64,000 bases of DNA from assembly GCA_038503035.1 (NCBI GenBank), contig JAVSML010021669.1:806001-870000 (forward strand), written 5' to 3'. Below, in pieces: positions 24,801-38,424 of this stretch. The stretch comes from Crocodylus rhombifer (taxonomy: Eukaryota > Chordata > Crocodylia > Crocodylidae). The notes below the pieces were generated by a model. It was not told the origin of the DNA and ran no database searches. It saw only the letters and a program-made list of their open reading frames with translations. A program made the position numbers and the translations under genes. Every line of letters starts with the position of its first letter. Positions within the stretch are counted from its first letter, which is position 1.

Positions 24801-26280
24801 GCACTAGATAGTAGCGTGATGCATTCATTAAATAACTCTTTTCCTGAAAGCGTGCAGCTTAAGTAAGAATTAAATTAACCTGTTCTTCATTTCTCTTTTG
24901 CTTATATTCTTGTCCATGAATGATTTCGATTTTTATCAGACACATTTCAAGTAATTTGAAGGGATGTAAATATCTATAGACAACATTTCCACAAGGTAAT
25001 TGGCAGTAGCACTTCTCATATGCATATATGTCTAGGAATTGTCTGTTACATACCTTTTCTCACTTGGCATTTTTTCTTTACAAAAAAGTTTACTTAGATA
25101 CTGTTTTCTCTCTTCCTTTCCATGGTATAACATTCCAATGCTAGTTAAACATGGTTTAATCCACCTTTTGTCTGAAGCTAGATGTGGTCTCTGAAAGGAC
25201 CATCAAAATTATGATGATTTTCTCAGTGTATAAAAATTATTTCATAGGTATACATGAGCAACACAGTAGTACCAATATATTCTATATAGACTATTCATTT
25301 GAATATTACTTTTCCTGTCTAACCAGTAAAATTATAGCTCATTCTAGCCAAGGCCTTTGCATGCATTCTTTGCAACAAAAGTTCAAGGTTTCATTTTGTA
25401 TAAAAACTTGTTGGATTGTTGGTTACTAGGATCCCAGGTATCTGGCTTCATTTTTGGCCTGTGTGAAAGGGTACATTGTTTTAAAGTTTGGAATATTACT
25501 GCTACTGGCAGGATTTTTGATTCCTGGAAACTTACTTGATACCCTAAAGCCAAGTGAAAGTAATTTAAGGCTGAAATAACAAAAGGGGAACATGTTTTCA
25601 GCATACTTGAATATTGTAATGTGTCAGCAGCATACAGTATGATTTTGTACTGTTAGATGATAAATCCTGCTGCATTTATTACATACTCAGATTTCCAGGG
25701 GTTCAACTGTTAGAGCAAAAATGTTACCTTGTTCAGTTCTTCCAATGTGTGCATCCAGTAATGGTTCCATTTTGTAAAATTCTAGCCATCTATATCACTG
25801 TCTATATATACACATGTGTGTGTATATGCAAATGTATATATTCATATGCATATGAACATGTTTCCATAGATGAGTAGAACTCCTTCCTGAAGTTTAGAGT
25901 CAAATCTGTAAGTGCTTAGGCAAGTAAACAAAAGTAACTACTCAACCCAGTCCAAACTTTCTCTATTTCTCTATTTGGTAGTTCCATAAAGGGTATGATT
26001 GTGCAGATGGACTCCTTAAGTTGTTCAAGCATTATAATCTTGCCTAGATGTGAAAGAATTCTGTGGACCTTGGGGAAAACAGTAAATAGCCACCGTGCTG
26101 TGCACTCTGGGCACGTTTTAATGTTCTACTTGTGCTATCATGCAAAGACTAAATTACAAACTTGGCAATATTAACAAACATTCAGAATTGATGTATGTGC
26201 ATTACTTAGGTGTGTATGGTGTGTTTTGTGGTGGAAACGTGAGGTTGTAATTAAGGCTTTACATTATACTGTAAAGAATA
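21805..26280. other. Non-coding DNA; candidate conserved patch near 23.0 kb
   Basis: No coding segment. At about 22,920-23,130 there is a cluster including GGCTTGATTAGGCTAATATTAG, a CRE-like TGACGTCG (23,025-23,032) and CAACGGAAGTGAC, unusual CpG-bearing words for this AT-rich DNA. A TA/TG-rich microsatellite-like tract lies at about 25,800-25,860. The rest shows nothing recognisable. Confidence 0.5.
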
Positions 26281-26289
26281 ATTAATATA

Positions 26290-26640
26290 TAGTACCATGG
26301 GCAACTGGTGCCCCCCCTGCAACCAGTCCTGCTGACTGGGGGGGTGCAGAGTGGGGGGGAAGGCCATGCGAGATCCTGCAGACCGGGGGGGGGGGTCTCC
26401 CCCTGGTGATCTCGTGGTGGCCAATTGCTGCAACCGCTTCCAGGAGTGGCTGCAGCTGTTTCTGGGAGCAAGTACCCGCTAATCACAGAAGCAGCTGCAG
26501 CGATCACCCAGCACTTGCAGGGGTGGACACCTGCAGTCCTGCCTGGCCCCCCAGCCATCGCTTAAGTAGCGAGCGCAGCCAGTCATGGGGTGCACTGGCA
26601 CTCTCAGGGGCTGCGCATGTACCCCTTACATGTCACCACT
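26290..26640. other. GC-rich repeat-like island with G-runs
   Basis: An abrupt GC-rich block in AT-rich DNA, with G-runs at 26,338-26,344, 26,354-26,360 and an 11-G run near 26,386-26,396, plus repeated CAGCTGC words. The sharp edges suggest an inserted repeat, but I could not find convincing terminal repeats. The open frames across it (158 aa plus, 99 aa minus) are by-products of GC content. Confidence 0.4.
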
Positions 26641-26952
26641 GTATAGTAGGTTTCCTTATAAGTAGGGAGCAGAAAGAAATGTCTTGGGACACAGTGGGGC
26701 CTGTCACTATCCCTGGAAATGTGCAATGTAGGTATTCATTTGTAGTTAGGGAAAGTATCACAAAAGAACTTAAATTACATGGGATGGAAAAATACTCTAT
26801 GTGCAATAACTGGCAATGTAAGGTAATATTTCTTGGCTGTTTTCTTGGGTTTTTCTTAGCAATTACAGTTCTAAAATGTTAGCATGTTATGTAGCTTAAA
26901 AGATGCTTGCTTATATAAATAAAGAGCCATCCCTGTCCTGTTTTAGATGTCC

Positions 26953-27185
26953 TCTGTGACCTTGGACATGGTTAGGTTTCCAAAGGTATTTGGCACTCAG
27001 TGGGATTTTCAAAAATGCCTGGATGCCAGTTTGATTGATCCCATTCAGCATCCCATTAAAAATCCCATTCAGCATCTTGACATACCTAAATGCCTTTTGA
27101 AGATCTGTCCCTAAGTCCATGCCTCCACTTCCTTTCTGTAGAATAGTACTCTCTCTCACAGGATATTGTGAGGATAAATGTGGTA
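26953..27185 (+). mobile_element. MIR-like SINE interrupted by palindromic element
   Basis: CTGTGACCTTGGACATG (26,953-26,969) matches the MIR segment before its conserved core. Its continuation, CTTCCTTTCTGTAGAATAG and CACAGGATATTGTGAGGATAAATG, resumes at about 27,121. Between them (about 26,971-27,115) lies a palindromic TTAGG-type repeat: AAAGGTATTTGGCACT on one side, CATACCTAAATGCCTTTTGAAGA with CCCTAAG on the other. The simplest reading is insertion of the second repeat into the first. A direct repeat of ATCCCATTCAGCATC lies within the insert. Confidence 0.55.
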
Positions 27186-27189
27186 AAAC

Positions 27190-27255
27190 ATACCCTATTT
27201 ACTCAAATACAAGTTGAGGTATTCTCACCCAATCAGCATAGGGGGGAAACGCCCT
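27190..27255. mobile_element. Fragment of TATTTACTCAAA-type DNA element
   Basis: CCTATTTACTCAAATACAAG and, 15 bp on, CCAATCAGCATAGGGGGG match the reverse complement of the end at about 39,235-39,276 (ATTTACTCAAAACCAATCAGCATGGGGG). The two loci therefore share a family. Only one end is seen here. Confidence 0.5.
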
Positions 27256-30200
27256 TCCTCTAATATTTACATACAAGGAAATCTCATTAAATACATTACT
27301 TATCATTATACTGCTGGCAAAAGCAACATGTGCTCAGTAATGGAAACCACCTATGAAGTTAATAAAATACAGCCAACATTGAGCATAACTGTAAAATACA
27401 TGGCAAACATATTGATAGAAATCTGCCACAAAGATAGGTTAGTGCAGCCTATCTGAATAAAATTATATGCTAGTTCCCATTGCACTCAGTCTGCTTCAGC
27501 AACAACTCTTTTCCAAGTCATTTTGAGCCACTACAGTGAATACATTTTGACTTCCTCCTCACTCCCATAGCTGAGCTGTGACTTGCTTTCCATTTTCTGG
27601 CAAACATCACCAAATGGGGCCCTGAACAGTTCACTCGGAATCCCTCTATCGTGCCCTTTCGTGGCCTGTTATATGAATAGTGGTGCCCTGCCATTCATGA
27701 GGCAGAGCTGGACCAAATTGCCCTGTACCTCATCTGCATATGTGTTTTTGGAGGATCTCAGGACTAGTGACAAGAACACTTGGTTCCAGTCTTGTGTGGG
27801 GGCTATTTTCCCTGCTGTAGCAGCGGGAGGGGGACAAATTTAAAGCAAACCTCCAATAATTAAATTCTGTATCTAGAAAATTATGTAAAAATGAATACAT
27901 TTGTTGTATATAGGATCAAAGTATTGGGATGGGGGGGTCATCTTCCAGCAGAAGAGGAAGGAATGCTGTACGTGTCTCTCTGTCTTACATACTTTGTTAT
28001 TCAACACACTACAGTTCTACACTATTTCCTTATTGTTCTTCCAAATTTTGCTCCTGCAGTTTCTCCTCCTTCCCCTTTTCTGCTTTACATGCTTAGTTGT
28101 CCTTGAGTTTGTGTGCAAGAACCAACTAGCACAGAATAGTTTTGCTTTCTATCTATGTAGCTATCACATGCCATTTTAGAGGCTGGGCTGATATTTTGAA
28201 CATTTGTCCCATTTATTTAAAATTCTATTTTTGCTTCATCTGCATGTTTTACTGGGGGGGAAAAAAGAGTGACAAACCCAGTTCTCTGTGTGCACTTCTA
28301 TTCTATTCTGTCTTTCTCTTTGCAGACAGGAAGCCCAATTTCCCACTCTTGTTTATATAATTTCAGTATTCTTTAAAGCCACCCACATAAGTGATTTACT
28401 GAGCCATGCATAATGTGGTCACTGAATGATTCTGAAATGCACATGTATCATGTGAAGATAATTGTCTACATAACTACGCTTCCTAGCAAGAGGCTTATCT
28501 AGAGACAGTGTGTGTAGGTTGCAATAACTCTTGGAGTTGCTTTTTGCACTTTGTTCTTCTCTCCACTCATTTTGGTAGATCCATTTTCTGCATTTCTATT
28601 TTAAAAAGACTTTTCTTTTGTTAGTTTCATTAAATATATTAATTATACTTCTGCTAAGGCTCAGTTAACTTAATACATATGAAATATTATTGTACTCTTC
28701 AACCAAGGGAAAATTACAGATATACTTTAAAAACATTCAAATAACTTCCTTTTGTGCTTTTAAATGATTGGTTGCTGCTCACTAGGAAAGTTGCAGTGTA
28801 CTTTGTACAACGTTTGCTTGTTTGTGCCTACATTTTCAGGGAAAGTAAGTGTCACCCAGAAAGCTTCAACCATGGTTTGTTTTGGCTGCAGACTTCTAGA
28901 AGGGCACACTTTTTTGAGGCATAGAAAGAGGAGAATGTAGGTCCTTTAAATTTGTATAAAGTATCCCTGTAATTAAAACTAACTTTTAAAGTGATTGTTT
29001 CACTTCTGTTGAGTGAGTTAGCTTTATTCCACATTATATTTTGTGGTGGAGGTGAACTTCCTCATATTCCGGAGTATCAAAGCATCTCTTGATTCATCAA
29101 CCCTCACAAGTTGTTGATCCTGATGTTTCCTGTTCTTCCTATTCTGGGACTTAACTTTTTTTCTCTCCATGCTCTTGCATTCTTTCTCCTATATAACCCT
29201 CCTTACTTCTTTCTAAGACAACCATGAACCCAGTGCTTCACTGGATGTCTGGGAACAGGAGAACAACCTTTGCCATTGAAGAATTGTCACCATTAAAAAT
29301 GTGCTACTACTCTTGCCACTGGAATTGAAAGGCCAAATTCTTACCTCATTCACAGTAGCATAAATCCAGTGGAACCCTATGTGCCTCAAATCAGTAACAC
29401 ATTTGATCTCAGTAGGGTCCTGTACCTGGAGACATTTGGTGAGGCCTGAACCTGCATCTTCTGAAGTACTCTACCATCTTGTTGATCCCATCAGTAATAG
29501 ATCTTATCAATAATAATATCACAATTGATTAGGAGACATGAGAAAATGATGATTATATAATTCTACATTTAGTGACCAGTTTTGCAGTTATAGTTAACTA
29601 GATTGGCACTGTATCATCTTTTTGGGGAGTTCAGTATGTATACTGTGTACAAAATGGTCCAATGTCTCCCATACAGCTCTCTTATGTAACTGGAAATCTG
29701 TTTTTGATTGACATACTTCAACAAGTTTAGTTGCATGAAGGACTCTCCAGGACCATAACTTAGCTCTGTACCTGTCATCATACCATATGTTCAGAGGCTG
29801 GACCAGAGTATTTGTTTGTAACCACACTCCAGATATTCCATTTCTTTTGCTTTGTAAATCATTCAACTAAAGTATGCTGTTAAAAGGCAAAAGTAGTTCC
29901 AGATCGCAGAAAAAAAATCTGTTCTTTGACCTCAAACCATTATAGTGACTGGTTATCAATATTTATGAGGACAATATGGATACTATATCTGATAAAGGTC
30001 ACAGTGCAAACATATTCTTGAGAAGAGTCTCCAGAGAATATTGTTTCTGTGAAAATAAAAAGAAAAAAACATGTTAATTAATGGCTCACATAGTCCTACC
30101 TTTTTCATATTAATTCAAATGAAACAGTACCTATTGCCTTAGATTAACACTTAAATTTTAAATGATAAAATCTTAGTCTAAACATGTTTTGGAAATGTGA

Positions 30201-32802
30201 AGGATAATTTGGTATCTCGTTAACATTTAGTGCAAATTGTTAATCCAAGGTATTGACAAGGGGCCAAGGCATATACAAGCCATATATTCTGCAGCATCTG
30301 CTGCTCCCTTGTCCTGCAACCTCTGACTGACTTAAAATATGAATTAATAGTTATTTAAATGTTCTTATATCTGTTAAATTTCATTCGTGGAATAAACTTT
30401 CTGATTACCCATTGGGGCCCTGCTCTTTTAGCAGAAGCCAACATGCTTCATTTGAAGTCATTAAGGAAACTATCATAATTTGGGGTAACAGAATGACAAA
30501 AGCATCCCTTGGCAAAACATAGAAGCCAAAATAAACCAAACACACAAGTGTAGCACCAGATATAGATTAAACAATTGGTTAAACAGTGAACTTGTGTTTC
30601 TGGGTGATGAATTGGCAAGCCTCTCCCACAGCCAGATTCCAACTTTGGGCATTATTTGGAAAATCTTAAAGATGTTGGAAAAGTTGTACAGCACTGTTTG
30701 GATTTAAAATCCTGTTTAAAAATCAAGTTTAGTATAAGAATTTCATCCAAACTGAATAAACAGTGTATAATTATAGCACAATATATCTTTTCATTAGCTT
30801 CCAGGTGCAGAATCTGTCTATCAGTTCTCCCAAAGACCATGCCCTTTTTGCAGGATTTCTGTTTTAAAAGTGCATTCATTTCATAATATTGCATTTTCTT
30901 GTCTGAGCTCCCTATTAATGCAGTTACTAGTATAATACATTGTTATCCTCAGACAAGAGAGTTTGAGTATAACTTAACAAACTGAAAATAAGTAAAGCAA
31001 TTATCCGTGCATGGATCTGTAAAAACAAACAAATGGTACAATATCCAAATGATAAAACTAACAAATCAGCTGGAATGAGAACTTGTGTAACTTTAACTAT
31101 TTTTTAAAAATAATTTTGTATAAGCATGCAAAAATTATTGAGGGTAACATAGTATATGCCCTGTTATAAGTGATTTAAAACTAATGTTGCTGATACTGAG
31201 ACATGAAAAACTCTCAGTAAGGCCATAAAAAGTTCTCGTTTCCTTAATGAACTAACTGACCCCAATCTTGCAGAGAGTTCAAAGATCAACTACATCAGTT
31301 TTTGATGGCGTAATCAAGAGCTTTAAACAAAATTTCAGCAGCAGAAAATATGAAAAGCAAAACTGCTTTAGGGCTTTGCAGATCATGAGCAGGATATCAA
31401 CTGGTATAAGAACTCTTGTCTGGAAAAGCACAGTTAACCTCTTCCACCCAGCAAATTCTAGCACAATGGGCTGGATTCATTCTTGGTGCTGTACTGATAT
31501 GACGAATGATTCCTAGTAGAGTCAATGCCTTTGAAAAGAGCATTGCTAATGAAATGGGTGTGCCTCATAGCAACTGGAAGATGTTCTTGATGTCATAAAG
31601 GGAAAAAAACAGCAGTTCAAGCTTCCTTCATGTTTTCTAATCTAGTATTGTCTCAGTCTAGCTCTGAATGAACTGCTCTGAAGCAAAGAAATGGTAGTGC
31701 AATATCCATATCCATCAAAAAAGCAGATGAATGCGGTTGATGATTGGGTCATCTGTCCACCACCAGAGAGTGAACTAAGACCATGAAGCAGCTGTTGGGC
31801 ATTAAGGCCTTTAACAACCTAAGTAACTCTTCAGCAGGTCACTTAGGGAAAGGGCTCTCTCTCTCTTTTATTAGGTCTTTGGGCCATGCCATTTCCTGTA
31901 TCACATGTCTTAAGGCAAGATAGCCTATTACCTAGCAATCTTTCCAAAGAAGGAATCAATCTCTCTCTACCACTTCCCAAAATGAGTTATTTTTATATTG
32001 TTTTATACCCACATTGAAGAAATGCACTTCATTCTACTTCAGATTCCCAGAATCTCAGAATTGGGTCCGTTATACTCGGGACTGAAAGTTTAAAAGATGA
32101 GGTCTCTTCTATTGAATAAGTAGCACTCTCGATATAATTAAGTATAGTTTTCAGGATTTTGAGTACATTTTGGCATCTGTGAGGATTTAAAGGGAAGTTG
32201 AAAAATCGATGCTCTCAGTGAAATTCTTGAGTCTTTTCAGGGTTTCAGGAATCTTCCCTTTTGTGTGTGTGTAAAATTCCATTAAAGTTATTACATTTTT
32301 AATCAACTATACTGATGAACAATCCATATATGTTTTCATCAGATCCAAAAGAGCTTACACACAACACCTGGAATTCTTTCAATTAAGATATTGGCAAAAT
32401 ATATCAAGAGAGGGAGTTTTGCATGTTATGTAAAAATATAATTAGGGATATGTTAAAAATGTACATGACCAAGTTAAAAACAGTAAAAATTAAACAGCCT
32501 TTAGGAGGTGGCCTTTCATGAAGTAAGGCCCAAGCTCTGCATGTTCTGTATGTGTGTATTTGCATTGGTAATTGTCACAGCTTCATGGCAAATCAAGCCG
32601 TGAAGCCTTGAAACACCCACGTCTGCCTAAAATATCTAGTGTGTACACACACACATACAACGCTACAGGTTATGTACATGCAAAAAAGTATAGAAACTTC
32701 CAGAAATCTTTCTAATTTTTTTTAAATGCTCTTTTATGTTGTGCAGTAAGAAGCATATAAAAGAAATTGTAAGCATCTGTAATATCTGTTTAAGTTTCTA
32801 AA
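27256..32802. other. Non-coding DNA, no gene seen
   Basis: A degraded palindromic-family fragment lies at about 29,329-29,432 (GGCCAAATTCTTACCTC, GCATAAATCCAGTGGAA). GGGCTGGATTCATTC at 31,469 may be another. CT run near 31,856-31,870. No coding exon recognised; open frames such as 27,583-27,843 have no domain. Confidence 0.6.
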
Positions 32803-33070
32803 CAGGTAATTTTCAATGTTTTCAGACTGAAAGCACTCCTCAAAGTTCCAGCTCTTAGTTTTCACTTACTTTTTAACTCCATAAAAATAATAGAGCAATT
32901 CTTCTATTGCAAAGAACTCGGAAAGACCGCAACAGGTCAGAATGTTTTAGATGCCCTGGATTCCTATTTGAAATCTGAGTTTATCCTGTTAATCATGTTT
33001 GCACATCTAGCAATGCTAATGTTGCATGGCATCCTTGGGTGCCATAGCACTATGGTTGAGAATCTCACTA
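32803..33070. mobile_element. Old hAT-like element
   Basis: Left end CAGGTAATTTTCAATG and right end GGTTGAGAATCTCACTA are degraded inverted hAT ends. The interior has AAGCACTCCTCAAAGTTCCA, GATGCCCTGGATTCCTATTTG, GTTTGCACATCTAGCAATGC and CATGGCATCCTTGGGTGCCATAGCAC in the order I recall for a Charlie-type non-autonomous repeat. No clear 8-bp duplication remains. Confidence 0.55.
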
Positions 33071-35412
33071 TTCGCTTAAATATATTCGTAACATCTTTAC
33101 ATTAGGACAGATATTTGAAAACTTGTTTCATTGTTATTTATGTCAAGATGTGAGTGCAGAGCTTAATTTCTTTGCATTGCTATTAATTGTCTCATTTAAG
33201 GTAACAGCAGTACACCCTCTAAGTTTTCCATAGGCAGATTTAACATTGCAGGAGAAACACAACATCTTAAATTTGTGAGTCAGGAGGAGGAAATAAAATT
33301 AAAATATTTTGTTTTAGTCATTAAAACTGGAATCACTTTTTTGAAGATCTGTTCTGTAAACATTAGAGATCTTTACTACATGTTTTAAACAAAGCTTCAC
33401 AATTCGTCTTTCAGTTCAAGAGAATTTGTTCTCATTTTATGCTGTTAAGAGGGATATTTTAATGTGGTTATGAAAAGTTCCTTGGGGTATATGTGCATAA
33501 TAATACTTCATACTTTTAAAGGAAATAATCTGTGAATCCCATTAGTTATCATTTTTCAATTTTCATGTTTTTAAGCATGAGTTAACTTCAAGTGTTGTAA
33601 TACTTCAGTCTAATTAAAGAACCACCCTTAGTTAGTCAGAAAACCAACCTATTGTAGATAGTTTGATTTACATTTCAGAGATTAACAAATTAAAAATTTA
33701 AATACTGTATTCATTTTAATATTAAAGAGCAGTAGAAATACGGAGGGCAAAATGTAGTCATATATCAAACATATGAAGTTCAGCATCCTCTTGTAGTAGT
33801 AGGTGCTGGATCAACTCTGCCTTTGATGGACAGGATGAAAAAGTTTGGTCCTGCTCAAAATATTATAGGATGCTATTTACTGCTCTTTTCAAGAAAGTAC
33901 TTGTTAAAATCAGTGCTAACTTAGAGATGCTGTGGATGAGTTTTTAGTACTAACAGCTCTTCTACCCTGTAGGCACTTCCAAAAGAAAAAGATAATAAGA
34001 ACTGAACAGCCACTTCAAACCAGTATCTGTGCTTCTTTTTGTTTAGCCACACATAGCTAGAAAGGGCATAATAATCACACCGGTTCACCAGCTGCAGAGA
34101 TAAAGGCTTGATTTGCTCTCTATCCAAATCTTGTTCATCTTCTACCGTCTTTGATTAAAGGAGACGATTAAGTGGACCTTTAATTTCAGTGTTTAAAATT
34201 TTGGTTGCTCTCAAGATATGCTGGGGATTGTACTTCTGTAATTGAAACATACACAATATGAAAGAAAAGGAAATAGTAATATAGAAGCTGAAACTCCTCT
34301 CCCCATGACCTGCAGAAGGTGATTTGGGGTGCTCTCTCCCAGTGTGTAAATGTGGTGTTCCTGAGTTATTTTCCCAAAACATAAGGCTCTGTAGGCAAGC
34401 AGTCAGATCTGAAGGAGTTCATAGGGCAACTACATGAAAAATCATACCAAGTACTAACCAGTTCTGTAGCACTAGGGAACTCTGCTAGGGAAAATGGAAA
34501 CTAAAATCATAGCCTAGAACGGAGTCAGTGGGGAAAAAATTGAGAGTGAAGAGTATATGAACTTGTACTGAGGAAAAATGTAGGATATTTGGAATATCTG
34601 AAGAACTGAATTGGAGAATGCATATGTGCATGGTATGGAATAAAGTTTTCACAGGATGTGGAAGCAGCTGGTTGTTGGGTTTGTTTGCAAGGATGGAAGT
34701 CATCTGGTTCTGAAACATATACAGCCAGTGCATATAGGGATTGTATAATGGAAAGAACAAAAAGCTTGGGAAATAAGTCTTTGATAAAGCAGATTCAGTT
34801 GTCATTTGAGAAGCAACTTGAAATGAGTTTCAAAGAACAAGATGCTGAGATATGTATGAAAGAAAAAGAGCATTAGCTAGCAAAAGGGATTTTGCAGGAG
34901 AAAGGATTTGGCTGGTTCTTGTATTCTGCCAAATTCTGAATTCTGTCTATGGGTGCATGAGAATGGTAGCCTGCGGAGCATGAGAATGACTGGGTCACAT
35001 GAAGGTAAAACTTCAATTAAATGCCTTTTTCTTTTTTAAATATAGAATCTAAGGACTTAGAGTCCTGCTAAAATAATCTAACATACAACTTATTTTTAAT
35101 TCTGATAGCTCAAGGTGGGTTGTATGTAGCTGGTGACTAAAAGCTCTGAAAAGAGTGTGTTTGGATCTTTATAGTATTTTTCTCTCTCTCCCTCTCCCTC
35201 TCCCCACAAGCCATCCCAAAGGGGTTCTTACAATCAAGGTGGTGAGTGAAAGTATTCAGGGATGGCAAAATAATGTTGTGTGGTATTTGGAACACAGTAA
35301 ATTTGGTATCTTCCATCTAGGGACAACTGTGCTGAATCAGATTTCTCTTTTGGTACAGAAAACCATCATTGACCTTTTCCTTTTCTTTATCTTGTTAAGT
35401 GCAACTCCTTGT
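33071..35412. other. Non-coding DNA, no gene seen
   Basis: AT-rich, with a pyrimidine microsatellite (TCTCTCTC then CCTCTCCCTC) at about 35,180-35,205. The open frame at 34,485-34,805 (minus) is not recognisable. Confidence 0.6.
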
Positions 35413-36655
35413 TATAGAATCATAGATAAGTAGGCCCGGAAAGAACCTCAGGAGCATTAGTCTAACCCCTTGCTCCAAGTAGGATCATGCTTACCTAAAA
35501 CCATTCTATGCACACATTTTTCTAACCTATTCTTAAAACTGCATGAACAAACCCTTTGCACAACTACTAAGCACAATGCCTCCAAACACCAACAATATCT
35601 TAACTTGCTACAGGATGATGATGGCACAGTCTTATGTCACTGTTACTTGTTAAAATAACTTGAAAGATCCTAGGAAGATGACTATTCCTCAACACTACAA
35701 AGGAAGAAAAAAAAAACCCCATAGTCATGCCAATCTGACCATGGGGTAAAATTGCTTTCAGATCCCAAACACAGTGGTGAGACTGACCTCCAGCAAAGAA
35801 GCAAAATGCTCTTAACCAGGAACCTCCAGGTTTTCTAATTCCAGCAGGACCATTGGCACACACCAGTCAATATCCCCAGCCTTGACTGCAACAAACACCT
35901 AAAGCTGAGGAAGAAGTCTGTGTGGTGGGGAGAAGAACCCTAGTGCCTGTAGCAAAAGTAGAGGGGAAAGATCCTTCCTAGCACTGTGTGGCAACCAGTA
36001 AAGCCCAGAAGCAGGGGAAAATTAAAACACCATTCACTCTGCACTGCAACCTTAGAACTGCAAGCCCTGTAACTAGAGAGCCAAAACTTCCCTTTCTGTC
36101 CCCTAGACTCTCCATAAACTGTCTCAGCTCCTTAATGTTCTTTCATAACCAAGCACTTTGTTCAACATCTTCTGATGCTGAGCAAGATCTTCTCTAATTT
36201 CCACCCACTCTGCATTGCAGAACTGTTCTTTGGATCTCCAATCAAAGCATGTAGTGGGGGGGCTTCCAACTGTGGCTCTTCATGGCAAACTCCAAGCATT
36301 GCTACTCGTTGAACATCCCTGTGCAATGATAATCCAACTTTTTCTTGAAAATCTCCAATGAAGAAGATTCCCCAACTTCCCTAAGCAGTTAACTCCACTG
36401 CCTCACTGCTCTAACAGTAAGAAGTTTTGGGTTTTTTTCGTATCTAATCTAAACCAACTTTGCCACAATTTCAAGCTGCTACTCCATGTCCTACTCCTTG
36501 AAAAGAGGGGAAACACCTCTCTCTTAAACTCCTTTGCCACAAACTGAACATGCTTCTTTTTCTTTCAACCTCTCCTCATGTGGTTTGTCATCCAAGCCCT
36601 TTATTATTTTTGCCAGCCACCTTTGGACCCTCTCTATTGTTTCCAAGTCGCATTA
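35413..36655 (-). mobile_element. Ancient 5'-truncated CR1 LINE (one or two fragments)
   Basis: The plus strand begins TATAGAATCATAGATAAG followed by GGCCCGGAAAGAACCTCAGG, the reverse complement of a CR1 3' end. CCAATCTGACCATGGGGTAAAATTGC and GATCCCAAACACAGTGGTGA (about 35,730-35,778) fit a CR1 3' untranslated region. From about 36,295 to 36,655 the minus strand reads as decayed ORF2 C-terminus, for example ERVQRWLAKIIKGLDDKPHEERL, equivalent to the ERVQRRATRMIRG region of the younger copy at 53.9 kb. Stops and indels are numerous; it is a fossil. Confidence 0.75.
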
Positions 36656-38424
36656 TGCATAATAGTGTAAAATAAAGACTTTCCTAAGGAAAAATCTTCA
36701 AGATCACAGGTTTTCACTCAAATTCCAATTGCCTTTGGCCTTTTCTGCCAGCAGAAATATAAGCCAATACAAAAATCCTCACCCTGGTTTTATTGGCTTG
36801 GACCCTGAACAGTTTGGAAAGACTAGTTGTCATAGAACAAATTTGAACAGGCATTTATACACTCTAGTCACCTCATAATTCGTTTTGATATGTAGTATGT
36901 GGTTCAGTATTGGTCTGACCAAATGAATATGTGCATGTGATGTTCTAGATGTTTGTGTGTCAAGCTATGACTTTTAGCACCTGGGCTAGAACATAGCAAG
37001 GCCCTCGAACCCTTAACTACTGCTTGCGCCCATAACATCTGCATTTTAATAAGAGATCAACAGGAATATATATAAGGTAAGCTTGAGTTATTCTTTGATA
37101 TTCAGTATCAGAATACTTCCTTGTATAAGGCATCTGACTGGCTCATTTTTCAGTGTGCAAGTTAATAAAGCCTGCTTGGTCAATTTGTGGGAAACATGTG
37201 GTCAAGACAATTTCATCGAGTTCCCTGCCTGTCTTCAGCCCTTCAGTTGTTCTGTCTGTAAGTATTCACATGCTCTATTTTGCTCCAGCAAACATTATTT
37301 TAGGTCTTGTGGTGATCTTTAAATATCTGAAGGTCAAATTATTCTAAAGGTAATTTGGTTTTTTTGACAATGGGATTCTGTTCTTTCACACCAAGTTAGG
37401 ACTCTGGTCAGAGATGGTATAGTTAGATAACTTTTTGGTCCTTGTCTAAGACACCTTACCGCCCCTGTTTTAGAACATTATGATGCTGTATGTAAGACAC
37501 TCTTCATTTTATAATAAATATAGACAGTTGACTTTTCATGGCATAATACTTCATTTCAGATGAGGATGGGACAAAAATGTATAACACAATAAGAACAGGC
37601 AAAATATGTCAGTTTTGCTAAATGAGTAAAATGCAGCAACAAAGAAGCTAATAAAAAGGCTTTCAACAATCTTCAGCAGGAAGAGAGGGAGAGCTAATGG
37701 CTGAGGCTCAGCCCTGCCTCTAATGAAGGTGGTGTGTAAACAATACAGAAAATTACATGGGGTCAGTAGACCTTTATGCCAGCTGAACTAGGAGTGGGTT
37801 TGTGTCTGTGGCTACATAGAGCTTTATGCCACTGAATACCCGACTATAAACATCATACAAGTCAGGAATGCAAGGGACTGGATAAATGCTGTCTAACTGC
37901 TAGAGAAGGTCAGGGTCCCAGACACACTACCCATTACCTGGATTATGCACCTCCCTCCGTATCAGATAGGCTACTGTAAATCTGGACCAAATTGCACTTG
38001 AATGGAGACACTTAAGGCATGGAGCCCCAGGACATGTAACTTTCTTCTTTTGTAATTCTGCCTATAGGTATATATGCCTCAATTTTAGGAATAACAATAC
38101 ACATTGTCACCATAACTAGATACCTTCATAAATCAAGGATACAGCTCAGAACATCCCTATTTAAGTATTTTAAATAAACAACAAAATTAAACCAATCAGA
38201 CTTTGTATCCTACAGTAGTAAAGAGTGAAGAATTAGCCAGTTTGTATATACAGGCAAATGTGTGCTCTAATGTTTCCACTGCATATATTTTCATGTAATA
38301 ATACATGCTAAAGAAAAGTACAAATCTATTTTCATTATTTCAGTTCATTAGTAACAATGAGGTAGAGTAATTGACCTGATGGTTAAAACAAATAGTTAAA
38401 ACTAGGGGGGATAACCCCTGACAA
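36656..38424. other. Non-coding DNA, no gene seen
   Basis: No repeats or exons recognised. Frames at 37,083-37,347 are short and overlap each other in different phases without domain content. Confidence 0.6.

Noticed and set aside
26406..26882. 158-codon open frame on the plus strand
   Set aside because: It starts in a GC-rich repeat-like island and runs into AT-rich DNA. It has no domain or splice support, and an overlapping minus-strand frame is similarly open, pointing to base composition.
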